Positions 53,555 through 63,267 of a stretch of DNA of 64,000 nucleotides are shown piece after piece. How positions within the stretch are numbered: position 1 is the first letter of the stretch; each line of letters starts with the position of its first letter. Both the position numbers and the translations under genes were made by a program. Source of the DNA: Fidelibacterota bacterium (lineage in GTDB: Bacteria; Fidelibacterota; Marinisomatia; Marinisomatales; TCS55); contig JAAZYX010000003.1 of NCBI GenBank assembly GCA_014239435.1, positions 62,001 to 126,000 on the forward strand, given 5' to 3'. The notes under the pieces are model-generated. The model saw only the letters and a list, made by a program, of their open reading frames with translations. It did no database searches and had not been told where the DNA came from.

Positions 53555-56500
53555 ATGAGAATGCGCATCCTTACCCTTTGCCTCCTTACGGGAACTCTAT
53601 TTTCTGCCGATGATCGCCTGCGCCTTAAACGTGCAGATGTCCTGGAAAACAGGACAATAAATGGTGAATCGGTTCAGATCCTAACAGGGAATGTAATTTT
53701 CCAAAAGAAAGATATGACGCTTTCCTGCGACCGCGCCCGCTACCGCCAAAAGAAAGGTCTCGGAATGCTGGTGGGCTCCGTTCGAGTTCTTCGCGATGAG
53801 CAAACGTTAACCTGCGACTCGCTTCATATTAATTCACCCAAAGATATTCTCACCGGCTACAGCCGGGCGCATGCCTGGAATGAAACCTATGATCTGACTT
53901 CAGATACGCTCGTGTACTACTCCGAGCAGGACAGCGGCCTTGCGATAGGAAATGTGAATCTCATTCAAGAAGGGCAAACCGTTTTTGCAGAACGCATCAC
54001 CTACGCACAGTCTCAAAAAACAGAAGGCGTCTCCTATTCAGCTCACGGCAATGTTACTATACAGGACAGTTTGCGAACCGCCACTTGCGGACGAGCGCTG
54101 TACGATCGGGACACAGAAAAGACTCTCCTTCAAATCGATCCAAATGTTGTTCAGGAAGGACAGACGCTTTCCGGCAAGGAAATTTCCCTGAACTACAGCG
54201 ATGGTGCATTGGAGTTCGTTTTTATTCCCGAAAAAGCGCATGCTGTTTACCAGAATTCGGGGTATCGTGAATTTGAAACACAAGAAGAAGATTCGGCTGT
54301 AATAGGCAAAGAAATCACCTCTTTTTCTGATGATATGACCAGCCGCAGTTTGAAAGCATATTTTGTGGACGGCTCATTGGATTCCATGCGGCTGGAAGGG
54401 ATGGCGACAACCTTGTATCATATTTTTGAGGATTCGGTTTATCAGGGGAAAAATCTCGCTTCTGGCGATACGGTTTGGATGAAATTCAATGAAGGCGATT
54501 TGAACCGAATCCGGATCTCGGGAGGATCCCGCGGTACGTATACGCCAGACACGATAGCAACAAACATTGAGGCACCGGTGGAATACACTTCAGATGTAAT
54601 TGATTATAAAATTCCTGAAGAGGAAACCGATTTACATGGCAGTGCGAACATTGATTACACAAATGTGCATTTAAGCGCCGGCTTTATCAATGTTCTGTGG
54701 CCGAGTAATGTCCTTCGTGCGCTACCACAAGGTCACAATGATTCATCCTACTTATTCATGAAGCCGACACTGACAGAAGCCGGCAGAGATCCCATGGAAG
54801 GCGACACGCTCTTGTACAATCTTGAATCCCGCAGAGGGAAAGTGATTGAAGGCAGAACAACAATAGATGACGGATATTACCAGGGGAAAGAAATCCGCAA
54901 TCGCGAAGATGATGATTTTTACATTGATAACAGCATTTACTCCACGTGCGATCTTCCCGTGCCTCACTTTCATTTTGAAAGTACGCGCATGAAAATGGTT
55001 TCGGAGGACAAAGTGTTGGCGCGGCCAATCGTTCTGTATATTGCCGGCATTCCGATTATGGGGCTTCCGTTTGGCGTTTTCCCGCACCAGCGAGGACAAA
55101 GGCATTCCGGATGGATTATGCCCGGCTACGGGGAAAGCAACACACGCGGACAATATCTTGACGGGCTCGGATATTATTGGGCGCCCAGCGATTATTGGGG
55201 TTCAAAATTTACCATGAGTTTTGCCGATCGGCAGGGAATTACGATGCGGTTAAACAATGCGTACCGAAAACGTTACGGATTTAGTGGAAATTTTAATCTT
55301 GAAAGCAGGCAGAATTTTCCATCCGGTCTGGGACAAAGCGAGCGCGATATCACGCAGCTTTTAAACAACCGGAAAAGCGATTATGTGGTTAACTGGAACC
55401 ATAATCAGGTATTGCGGAATGACCAAACATTTAGAGTAAATGCCAGCTATTACAGCAATGGTGAATACAATCGGCTTACTGGAATCGATCCGGTAAAACG
55501 GTTAAGCCAGCAGGCACGGTCCAATGCGACCTACACAAAGCGCTGGAGGAAATCAAACAACTCAATCAGCATCAATTTGTCATCCAACACAGACCTTATG
55601 GTGGACCAAAAAATAGATCCGGCATCCACTTTTTATTCCACACCAATCCGAAGCGGTTCTCAACTTGACATCACATCTAGCACGTTCCCGAAAATTTCCT
55701 TTCGGCACGGACAGAGAAAATTGTTTAAACACAGCGGCGGACTGCAAAAATGGTATCACAATATCGCCTACAATTATTCGGCAAATTTCAATAATAAGCT
55801 ACGGACGTACTATGAAAGTGAATCATATGCCATTGATGATTCTACTTCCGATTACCGCTGGATATCCAATTCAGACAGTTCCGGAATTGTACAAACATTC
55901 AATGATTATGTTACCAACCACAGCATGGGAATCAGCGCGCCGCAAAAAGTGTTTAAATACATTACGCTGAATCCGAGTATGAGCCTTAGATCTTCGTGGG
56001 TGAACAAAACTTTCAGCGGGCATTTTGATACAAGCGGCACCCTTGTAAAAGATGAAATTTCCGGTTTTGCCCAGCGGACAACCGGCTCTATGGGCATCAG
56101 CCTATCCACACAGTTTTATGGTCTTTTCCCCATCGGATTCGGTTCCATCAAATCCATCCGCCACGTAATGTCGCCATCCATTGGATATTCGTACACGCCG
56201 GATTTCTCTAAGCCAGTTTTTGGGACGGACCTCGGGTATTTTGAGACTATCACTCAGGATACCCTGAGCCAGACTATTGACAGGTTTTCCGGAACGATGG
56301 CCGGCGGAACGCCCTCCGGCGAACGGCAGTCTATGAATTTTTCTATGAATAATTCTTTTCAGGCGAAAGTTGGGGATGGTGACCAAATCAAAAAAGTGAA
56401 CCTGTTTACGTGGCGGATGCAAACGGGATATAATTTTGTGGCAGAATCTTTCAAACTGTCCCAGTTGCGTTCTTCGGTTCGAACCAATATAGCCGGGAAA

Positions 56501-57097
56501 CTGAATCTCGACTTATCCATGACGCATGATTTTTACGAATACAATTCCGTTTCAAAAAAACGGATTGACCAATTTCGAGTAACAGAATCCGGCATTCCCA
56601 ATCCACGGCTTATGAATATGAACCTATCAACCGGATTCAAATTTTCAGGAAAAAGATTTGCGCTCAAAACAGAAGAAGTTTCTGAAATTGACACAAGCAA
56701 TTCTCAGGAAAAGCAGGATAGCAGATCACCATCTCTCGGCGGAGGATCCGGCGGCGGGAATGTGTGGAGTACAACGCTGAATATCAGTTATTCCCAAAAC
56801 CGATCCAATCCGGAATACATTCAAGAAACGTTTTGGCTCTCTACAAACTCCAGTTTAAAGCTGACAAAAAACTGGCAAGTTCAGTACAGTGCACGGTTTG
56901 ATTTATTAAAGCGGGAACTTGTTAGCCATAACTTTTCATTAAGCCGCGACCTCCATTGCTGGAATATGGCTATCACGTGGACGCCTTCTGGATATGGGTC
57001 GGGATTTTATCTTAAACTGAATGTAAAATCGCCGACTTTGAAAGACCTAAAAGTTGAACAAAAAGGTGGACGGTACCGATCCCAGCCAAACTGGTAA
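53555..57097 (+). CDS. lptD: LptD-like LPS assembly outer-membrane protein
   Basis: 1180 residues from ATG 53555; another ATG two codons later is equally possible. The longer frame lacks a signal, while here MRMRILTLCLLTGTLFSADD gives one. The N-terminal half has OstA/LptA-like beta-jellyroll units (NGESVQILTGNVIFQKKDM, LTCDSLHINSPKDILTG, LYHIFEDSVYQGK, NREDDDFYIDNSIYSTCD), then the LptD middle region (FPHQRGQRHSGWIMPGYGES) and a large barrel. Together with a plug lipoprotein LptE, LptD places LPS on the surface. LptD is about 780 residues in E. coli but longer in FCB bacteria. No lptE gene is seen here. Confidence 0.87.
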   Translation: MRMRILTLCLLTGTLFSADDRLRLKRADVLENRTINGESVQILTGNVIFQKKDMTLSCDRARYRQKKGLGMLVGSVRVLRDEQTLTCDSLHINSPKDILTGYSRAHAWNETYDLTSDTLVYYSEQDSGLAIGNVNLIQEGQTVFAERITYAQSQKTEGVSYSAHGNVTIQDSLRTATCGRALYDRDTEKTLLQIDPNVVQEGQTLSGKEISLNYSDGALEFVFIPEKAHAVYQNSGYREFETQEEDSAVIGKEITSFSDDMTSRSLKAYFVDGSLDSMRLEGMATTLYHIFEDSVYQGKNLASGDTVWMKFNEGDLNRIRISGGSRGTYTPDTIATNIEAPVEYTSDVIDYKIPEEETDLHGSANIDYTNVHLSAGFINVLWPSNVLRALPQGHNDSSYLFMKPTLTEAGRDPMEGDTLLYNLESRRGKVIEGRTTIDDGYYQGKEIRNREDDDFYIDNSIYSTCDLPVPHFHFESTRMKMVSEDKVLARPIVLYIAGIPIMGLPFGVFPHQRGQRHSGWIMPGYGESNTRGQYLDGLGYYWAPSDYWGSKFTMSFADRQGITMRLNNAYRKRYGFSGNFNLESRQNFPSGLGQSERDITQLLNNRKSDYVVNWNHNQVLRNDQTFRVNASYYSNGEYNRLTGIDPVKRLSQQARSNATYTKRWRKSNNSISINLSSNTDLMVDQKIDPASTFYSTPIRSGSQLDITSSTFPKISFRHGQRKLFKHSGGLQKWYHNIAYNYSANFNNKLRTYYESESYAIDDSTSDYRWISNSDSSGIVQTFNDYVTNHSMGISAPQKVFKYITLNPSMSLRSSWVNKTFSGHFDTSGTLVKDEISGFAQRTTGSMGISLSTQFYGLFPIGFGSIKSIRHVMSPSIGYSYTPDFSKPVFGTDLGYFETITQDTLSQTIDRFSGTMAGGTPSGERQSMNFSMNNSFQAKVGDGDQIKKVNLFTWRMQTGYNFVAESFKLSQLRSSVRTNIAGKLNLDLSMTHDFYEYNSVSKKRIDQFRVTESGIPNPRLMNMNLSTGFKFSGKRFALKTEEVSEIDTSNSQEKQDSRSPSLGGGSGGGNVWSTTLNISYSQNRSNPEYIQETFWLSTNSSLKLTKNWQVQYSARFDLLKRELVSHNFSLSRDLHCWNMAITWTPSGYGSGFYLKLNVKSPTLKDLKVEQKGGRYRSQPNW

Positions 57098-57161
57098 CAC
57101 TGTATTTCAGGGTTTTATTCTCTGCCCTATTTGGTGCAAATTCACACCAGAAATAATTCAA

Positions 57162-57410
57162 ATGATGAGCACACCAAAAGACATTGATACACATTGGGTT
57201 GAAGCCGGCGAGCTGTCCGGAAAGGTATATGCAGATATGGTTGCCGAAATGCTGGATCAAAATGACATTCCTCATTTTATGAAATCGGATTTTATGACCA
57301 CTGCTTTTTCCATATCTTCCAGCGAAGCACCCGGTGCAAAAGTAAAATTGTTCGTTCCGGAAGCATACAAAGAAAAGGCTGAATTACTGTTACGCACGGT
57401 ATCCGGATAA
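57162..57410 (+). CDS. DUF2007-like putative signal-transducing protein
   Basis: 82 residues. The longer open frame overlaps lptD and lacks homologous sequence; the ATG at 57162 (or 57165) gives WVEAGELSGKVYADMVAEML then QNDIPHFMKSDF and LFVPEAYKEKAELLL, the ferredoxin-like layout of the DUF2007 family (an exposed switch-like domain next to many enzymes). Function unknown. It overlaps hisS by one base (TAATG). Confidence 0.7.
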   Translation: MMSTPKDIDTHWVEAGELSGKVYADMVAEMLDQNDIPHFMKSDFMTTAFSISSSEAPGAKVKLFVPEAYKEKAELLLRTVSG

Positions 57411-58675
57411 TGCCTGATAAAATTCAGTCACCAAAAGGTACCCATGACATTCTTCCTGAAGATGCTGAACGATGGCAAGCCGCTGAAGCAACCGTGCGAA
57501 AAGTCATGGACATTTTCAGCTATGGGGAAATTCGAACGCCTGCATTTGAGAAATCAGAATTGTTCGCACGCGGCGTTGGAGAAACATCTGATATAGTTTC
57601 AAAGGAGATGTACACCTTTGCGGATAAAGGTAAAACCAACCTCACATTAAAACCGGAAATCACGGCGCCGGTCATTCGCTCATACATCCAGCATAATCTT
57701 GGGAAAAAGTCGCCGAACACAAAATTGTATTACATTGACAGTGCCTTTCGGCAGGAGCGCCCGCAAGCCGGAAGATTTCGGCAGTTTCATCAGTACGGAG
57801 TGGAGGCCATTGGCTCGCCGCATCCCGAAATGGACGCTGAGGTTATTACGCTCGCATCCGAATCTCTTTTAGCGCTTGGACTTGACAATCTAACGCTTAA
57901 GCTGAATTCCATTGGCGAAACTGAAAGCCGTACACACTTTCGAAATGCTTTGAAGGAATTTTTATCGCCTCACGTGAATGATCTTTCAGAAACCAGCCAA
58001 AAGAGGTTTGAAGTCAATCCGCTCAGAATTCTTGATTCTAAAAATCCGGATGAACAGGCGCTTTTGCAAAATGCTCCACAAATTTCAGAATACCTTAATG
58101 AAGAGGACAAAGCCCATTTTGCAGAAGTCTGCGCATTGCTGACTGAGTGCAAAATTCCATTTGAAATTGATACAGCATTGGTTCGTGGACTTGACTATTA
58201 TACCCGCACGACATTTGAGATTACTTCGCCGGAACTCGGTGCACAGGATGCAGTGTGCGGCGGTGGCCGGTATGACCGCCTTGTAGAAACGCTTGGAGGC
58301 GCTTCCACTCCAGCGATTGGATTTGCAGCCGGCATTGAACGCATTTTACTTTGTCTGGAATCAAAAGGTTTGACGGACGAAAAGAGTGTATCACATGTGT
58401 ATTTTGTTGCGCAAAGTGATGCTGCACGCAACACTATTATTCCGCTTGTTCATGCCTGCAGACAGGCCGGCGTACATACAGACTTTGATTCGTTGAGGCG
58501 CAGTATGAAAGCACAGCTGCGAGAAGCAAATAGATTGGGATCGGCTACCGCGGTTATTATCGGCGAGGCGGAAATCGAAGGCGGAGAAGCACAAGTGAAA
58601 AACTTGGAAACGGGAGATCAAACTGTAGTCAATTTTAAAAACCTTCCGGCGCATCTTGTCGCTTTGCAAATATAA
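57410..58675 (+). CDS. hisS: Histidine-tRNA ligase
   Basis: 421 residues. Class II synthetase that charges tRNA-His. Motif 1 begins around IQSPKGTHDILPEDAERW; motif 2 YIDSAFRQERPQAGRFRQFH; HisA signature LVRGLDYYTRTTFEI; motif 3 AIGFAAGIERILLCL; GGGRYDRLVETLGG. C-terminal anticodon domain from about 330. Normal length. Confidence 0.96.
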   Translation: MPDKIQSPKGTHDILPEDAERWQAAEATVRKVMDIFSYGEIRTPAFEKSELFARGVGETSDIVSKEMYTFADKGKTNLTLKPEITAPVIRSYIQHNLGKKSPNTKLYYIDSAFRQERPQAGRFRQFHQYGVEAIGSPHPEMDAEVITLASESLLALGLDNLTLKLNSIGETESRTHFRNALKEFLSPHVNDLSETSQKRFEVNPLRILDSKNPDEQALLQNAPQISEYLNEEDKAHFAEVCALLTECKIPFEIDTALVRGLDYYTRTTFEITSPELGAQDAVCGGGRYDRLVETLGGASTPAIGFAAGIERILLCLESKGLTDEKSVSHVYFVAQSDAARNTIIPLVHACRQAGVHTDFDSLRRSMKAQLREANRLGSATAVIIGEAEIEGGEAQVKNLETGDQTVVNFKNLPAHLVALQI

Positions 58676-58750
58676 ATTTTCTTTTCTACATTAAAATACA
58701 TGCGCATGAAAAATGCCAAATTGATACGCAATTATGATTGAAATAATAGA

Positions 58751-61267
58751 ATGAGCCGTAAATACATATTAATCGTTGAGTCGCCCACGAAGGTGAAAAC
58801 GCTCTCAAAATTTCTCAGCAGCGACTTTGAGATTATCTCTTGCGTGGGTCATGTTAAAGATCTGCCTAGAAAATCGCTCGGCGTGGATGTGGATCAGGAT
58901 TTCGCCATGGAAGAAGATATCCTTGATGATAAGAAACAGTTTTTCCGGGAGTTGAAAAAATTAGCAAAGTCTGCCGAAAAAATCATAATAGCGACTGATC
59001 CAGACAGAGAAGGGGAGGCGATTGCCAAGCACATCGCAGAAGAAGTAAGCGACTCCTTGATTGAGCGTGTTCAGTTTACGGAAATCACCAAAGCCGGGAT
59101 TCACGAAGGAATGTCTCAGCCCGGTGCAATTGATATCAATCTTGTGGAAGCACGAAAAACACGAAGAATTATTGACAGACTGGTGGGTTATAAAGTATCC
59201 AGAGTGTTGTGGAGTACACTTCAAAATAATATGAATTTTGTGAATAAAGCGCTTTCTGCCGGACGGGTTCAGTCTGCCGCCTTGCGGATATTGGTAAACC
59301 GCGAACGATTGAGAGCCAAATTTAATTCCGCTTCTTATTATGGATTAAAGGCAGAATTAAAAGCAATAGAATCGGAAGGATTCCCGGCAAATCTTCGTTC
59401 TGTAAAAGATCAGTCATTGATTACCGGAAAAGATTTTGACAGCACTACAGGTGAATTAAAACGTCAAGGCGGGCTGTTCTTGAATCAGGCACAGGCCGAC
59501 GCTTTAGCAGAAGAATTATTGCCGGGGCCGTGGACAGTTGAAGATATCGTGGATAAACCACGATCGTCCAACCCGAAGCCTCCGTTTACGACAAGCACAA
59601 TCCAACAGGAAGCTGCGAGAAAATTACATTTCCCCGCACGGCGCACGATGCGAACTGCCCAAAAATTGTATGAAAATGGATACATAACATATATGAGGAC
59701 AGATTCAACGCATTTATCAGATGAAGCCTTAAAAGCTTCGCGTGATTATATCACCAAAACATTCGGAAATGAGTTTATGTCAGAAAAGCCGAATGTGTAC
59801 AAAACAAAAGTGAAAAACGCTCAAGAAGCGCACGAAGCCATTCGCCCTGCAGGATCTACATTTGCTTCGGTTGAAAGTGCTACAAAGGATCTTGGAGACG
59901 ATGCTGGGAAACTATACGATTTAATCTGGAAGCGAACCATCGCATCCCAAATGGCGCCGGCAAAATTGAAGCAGACAACCGTTACTATCAAAAACCAATC
60001 CGCAACCTTTCGGGCTACCGGCAGGGTGATTCTATTCCCGGGGTACATGAAAATTTATGTGGAAGGAAGCGATGATTCATCGAAGGGATTGGAAGACCGT
60101 GAATCTGTTTTGCCGGATATGAAAAAAGGCGACACCCTAAATTGCCTTTCTCTCAACGCAGAAGAACATAACACTAAACCACCGGCACGTTTTACAGAAG
60201 CCTCTCTCGTAAAAGAATTGGAATCGGACGGTATTGGAAGGCCTTCCACGTTTGCAAATATAATTGACACTATTCTCTTCCGCGAATATGTTACAAAAAC
60301 AAAAGGCGCGCTTGTGCCTACCTTTTTAGGTGTCGCTGTAACACAACTTTTAGAAAATCATTTTGAGCATCTTGTCAGCACGCAATTCACCGCCCAAATG
60401 GAAAATGATCTGGACTCGATCGCGCGGGGCGAAATGCAGGCGCTACCGTTTATGCATGATTTCTATTTCGGAAACGATAAAGATGATGGTCTTCAGGATA
60501 TGCTGGACGATCCGGTGGATATTCCGAGAGCATGCATCGTGCCACTGAACGGTAAAGATGGAGACGAACTCATCATTCGAATTGGGAAATTTGGTCCGTA
60601 TGTCCAGCAAGGCGAGGAGCGGAGAAATATTCCGGTGGACCTTGCTCTTGGCGATATTACTATTGAGAAGGCCATGGAACTTCTCGCCCAAAGCGACGGC
60701 CCTGTTGTTATAGGAACGGATCCAAAATCAAGTGTAGAAATTGTGAGCAAAGTGGGCCCTTACGGTCCCTATGTACAGCGCGGAGAAACAACCGAACGGA
60801 AAAGTATTCCCAAACATATTGATCCGGCATCCATCGATTTGGAAACGGCTTTGGCCCTGTTGAATCTTCCGCGGACTATCGGTTCCCACCCTGAAACTAG
60901 CGAGGAAATTACTGCAGACTATGGACGATATGGGCCTTACCTCAGGATGGTTAAAAAAACTCGCAGCTTGAAAGATCCAGACACGCCCTTGGATATTACA
61001 CTTGAGCGTGCTGTAGAGTTGCTTGAGCAGGCAACATCCGGCAGGTCCGAAGCCTTAAAGGAATTGGGCAAACATCCCAAAACCGGTGAAGAACTGACGG
61101 TAAAATCCGGGCGCTATGGCCCCTTCATTTCTGATGGGAAAGTAAATGCGGCTATTCCCAAAGGCGTCGAGCCGGAAGACCTTTCTTTGGAAGATGCTGT
61201 AGAATTGATTGATAAGCGTAGACTGAATCCGCCTAAAAAACGGCGCAAGAAACGAAAGAAATCTTGA
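58751..61267 (+). CDS. topA: DNA topoisomerase I (type IA)
   Basis: 838 residues. Toprim domain at 1-120 (ILIVESPTKVKTLSKFL, ATDPDREGEAIAKHI with the acidic metal site). Catalytic Tyr is at about residue 314 in YITYMRTDSTHLS. SAGRVQSAALRILVNRE is also typical. The C-terminal 250 residues have no Cys zinc ribbons but three or four topoisomerase C-terminal repeats (IGKFGPYVQQGEE, VGPYGPYVQRGET, YGRYGPYLRM, SGRYGPFISDGK) and a final lysine/arginine-rich tail PPKKRRKKRKKS. It relaxes negative supercoils. Next gene overlaps its stop. Confidence 0.95.
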   Translation: MSRKYILIVESPTKVKTLSKFLSSDFEIISCVGHVKDLPRKSLGVDVDQDFAMEEDILDDKKQFFRELKKLAKSAEKIIIATDPDREGEAIAKHIAEEVSDSLIERVQFTEITKAGIHEGMSQPGAIDINLVEARKTRRIIDRLVGYKVSRVLWSTLQNNMNFVNKALSAGRVQSAALRILVNRERLRAKFNSASYYGLKAELKAIESEGFPANLRSVKDQSLITGKDFDSTTGELKRQGGLFLNQAQADALAEELLPGPWTVEDIVDKPRSSNPKPPFTTSTIQQEAARKLHFPARRTMRTAQKLYENGYITYMRTDSTHLSDEALKASRDYITKTFGNEFMSEKPNVYKTKVKNAQEAHEAIRPAGSTFASVESATKDLGDDAGKLYDLIWKRTIASQMAPAKLKQTTVTIKNQSATFRATGRVILFPGYMKIYVEGSDDSSKGLEDRESVLPDMKKGDTLNCLSLNAEEHNTKPPARFTEASLVKELESDGIGRPSTFANIIDTILFREYVTKTKGALVPTFLGVAVTQLLENHFEHLVSTQFTAQMENDLDSIARGEMQALPFMHDFYFGNDKDDGLQDMLDDPVDIPRACIVPLNGKDGDELIIRIGKFGPYVQQGEERRNIPVDLALGDITIEKAMELLAQSDGPVVIGTDPKSSVEIVSKVGPYGPYVQRGETTERKSIPKHIDPASIDLETALALLNLPRTIGSHPETSEEITADYGRYGPYLRMVKKTRSLKDPDTPLDITLERAVELLEQATSGRSEALKELGKHPKTGEELTVKSGRYGPFISDGKVNAAIPKGVEPEDLSLEDAVELIDKRRLNPPKKRRKKRKKS

Positions 61268-61728
61268 AATTTGGTTCTCTATTTATTATTTTTTTTATTA
61301 CAGTGCTCAATGCTGAAACAGAATCTTTCATACTCGAAATAGAAAAAAGCCTGATGGCGCCATGCTGCTGGAGCGGCACCGTATATGATCATGGAAATGC
61401 CGAAATGGAAAAAGATATCAAAGCGCTGGTCCAGGGGGGGAAATCAAAAGAGGAAATATTTCAGTATTTTGTAAATGAAAAACGGATTGTCATGTCCGAT
61501 GGCAGAATTAATATTGGTTACGGAGAAAAAATTCTCGCAATCCCCACTGCTTCGGGCTTTAACCTTTTGGTTTGGCTTATGCCGGCAGCGCTTGGAATCG
61601 CCGCATTTTTTGTAATAGTTTTAACTATGAAACAACGCCCCCAAATTAAAATTCCTGATAATACCGTCCAAAAAAGTGATATTCCTTTTGATGATGCAAT
61701 AGAACAAGAATTGAAAGATTTGGAATAA
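61264..61728 (+). CDS. CcmH-like cytochrome c biogenesis protein
   Basis: 154 residues starting with TTG at 61264, overlapping the topA stop (TTGA); no nearby ATG fits. A signal sequence (IIFFITVLNA) is followed by a CcmH/NrfF-like domain with the core LMAPCCWSGTV, then KEEIFQYFVNEK and the YGEKILAIP sequence. In CcmH the redox motif is LRCxxC; here it is a vicinal CC, as in a group of CcmH-like proteins that read MAPCCW. A C-terminal TM helix is at about 95-118. In system I it supplies reduced apocytochrome c to CcmF, but no other ccm gene is near. Confidence 0.78.
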   Translation: MKFGSLFIIFFITVLNAETESFILEIEKSLMAPCCWSGTVYDHGNAEMEKDIKALVQGGKSKEEIFQYFVNEKRIVMSDGRINIGYGEKILAIPTASGFNLLVWLMPAALGIAAFFVIVLTMKQRPQIKIPDNTVQKSDIPFDDAIEQELKDLE

Positions 61729-61737
61729 ATTTATCAA

Positions 61738-63081
61738 ATGAAAGAAACATCCTTAGATAAAATCATATCGCTGTGCAAGCGCCGGGGGTTCATTTTCCAG
61801 AGCTCGGAAATTTACGGCGGATTCGGAGCCGTGTATGATTACGGTCCGTTAGGCACATCTCTCAAAAATGCAATTTCACAGCGCTGGATGAAGGCCATGA
61901 CGCAGATGCATGAAAACGTTGTTGGCTTAGATAGCGGCATACTAATGCATCCGAAAATTTGGGAAGCATCCGGACATGTGGGTGCGTTCAACGATCCGCT
62001 GGTGGACTGCAAACACTGTAATGCACGCTTCCGCGCCGATGAATTGTTCGAAGGAAATCCTGATGATGGAAATTGGGGTGAGATACAATGCCCGCCCTGC
62101 GGAACAACGGGAAAATTAACAGAACCCCGTCAGTTTAACCTGATGTTTAAAACGCATGTCGGCCCCGTGGAAGATGATGCTGCCGTGGCGTATCTGCGAC
62201 CGGAGACAGCTCAGGGAATCTATGTGAATTACCTTCTCGTCCAAGGCGCCATGAGATTAAAGATTCCCTTCGGTATTGCGCAAATCGGAAAAGCTTTTCG
62301 GAATGAAATTGTAGCACGGAATTTCATTTTTCGCACACGGGAATTTGAACAGATGGAAATGCAGTATTTTGTAAAACCTGGCAGGGATGAGGAATCCATG
62401 AAATCTTGGAAAGAAGAAAGGCTGAACTTTTATACCGATAAGCTGGGGATTGACAGCGCCAAACTCAGGTTTCAGCAGCACGGAGAAGGCGAGTTGGCCC
62501 ATTATGCAAAGGAAGCATGGGATATCGAATATGAATTCCCGTTTGGATGGTCAGAGGTAGAAGGTGTTCACAATCGAACCGATTTTGATTTGAAGCAGCA
62601 TCAAGAACATTCCGGGAAAAATATGCAGATTTTCGATCAGGAAGCGAATGAGAAATATTTCCCTTATATCATTGAAACATCCGCTGGGCTGAATAGGATG
62701 TTGCTCGCAATACTCGCCGATGCCTACTGGGATGACACCGAAAATGACCGAATAGTATTAAAACTTCATCCATCTCTGGCACCGGTAAAGGCAGTGGTGT
62801 GTCCGCTGGTTAAAAAAGAAGGTCTTCCTGAAATTGCCCGCAAAATTACCGATGATCTGAAATCAAATTTTAAGGTATTATACGATCAGGCCGGTTCTAT
62901 CGGAAAACGGTACTACCGCCAAGATGAAATGGGAACACCATATTGTATCACAGTTGATCATCAAACATCAGAAGATCAGACGGTTACGATCCGCGAGAGG
63001 GACTCACAAGCTCAAGACCGAATTGGCTTGGATAAGCTGTCCGAAGCCCTATCTGCCAAAATCAACGACTTCAGCGCATAA
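61738..63081 (+). CDS. glyQS: Glycine-tRNA ligase, dimeric alpha2 type
   Basis: 447 residues. Class II synthetase in the single-chain (archaeal/eukaryote-like) form rather than the alpha2-beta2 bacterial one. Motif 1 region GGFGAVYDYGPLGTSLKNAI; zinc-like CKHCNARF with CPPCGTTG; motif 2 RPETAQGIYVNY with GKAFRNEIVARN; ETSAGLNRMLLAIL motif 3. The C-terminal anticodon domain starts at about 345. Intact, with no long insertion. Confidence 0.95.
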   Translation: MKETSLDKIISLCKRRGFIFQSSEIYGGFGAVYDYGPLGTSLKNAISQRWMKAMTQMHENVVGLDSGILMHPKIWEASGHVGAFNDPLVDCKHCNARFRADELFEGNPDDGNWGEIQCPPCGTTGKLTEPRQFNLMFKTHVGPVEDDAAVAYLRPETAQGIYVNYLLVQGAMRLKIPFGIAQIGKAFRNEIVARNFIFRTREFEQMEMQYFVKPGRDEESMKSWKEERLNFYTDKLGIDSAKLRFQQHGEGELAHYAKEAWDIEYEFPFGWSEVEGVHNRTDFDLKQHQEHSGKNMQIFDQEANEKYFPYIIETSAGLNRMLLAILADAYWDDTENDRIVLKLHPSLAPVKAVVCPLVKKEGLPEIARKITDDLKSNFKVLYDQAGSIGKRYYRQDEMGTPYCITVDHQTSEDQTVTIRERDSQAQDRIGLDKLSEALSAKINDFSA

Positions 63082-63185
63082 TCTATTTACAGGAGTTTAA
63101 TTTCTAAACTTTCAGACGGATAATTCTGTCATATTTTCATATATATTCCCACAAATCTTTAAATAAATAAATTTCTTGCGGTTTA

Positions 63186-63222
63186 TTAAACCTCATTCTA
63201 TGTTCACCAGAATGAGGTTTAA
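63186..63222. promoter_or_regulatory. 14-pair hairpin between glyQS and TonB receptor gene
   Basis: TTAAACCTCATTCT and AGAATGAGGTTTAA, perfectly complementary, with a 9-base loop. No T run on either side, so it is not a textbook intrinsic terminator; it lies 46 bases before the TonB receptor start and could be part of its leader, a terminator for glyQS or an operator. Confidence 0.6.
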
Positions 63223-63267
63223 AAACCACATACCAATACATTCCACCACAAACCAAGGAGAAACGCT

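Noticed and set aside
53532-53568. ATGCGCATT / AATGCGCAT inverted repeat before lptD as an operator
   Set aside because: Arms are 9 bases with a 19-base gap and the right arm covers the second ATG of lptD; too weak without comparison to call.
57054-57161. Longer N-terminus of the DUF2007-like protein
   Set aside because: The extra 36 residues overlap the lptD end in another frame and do not fit the family.
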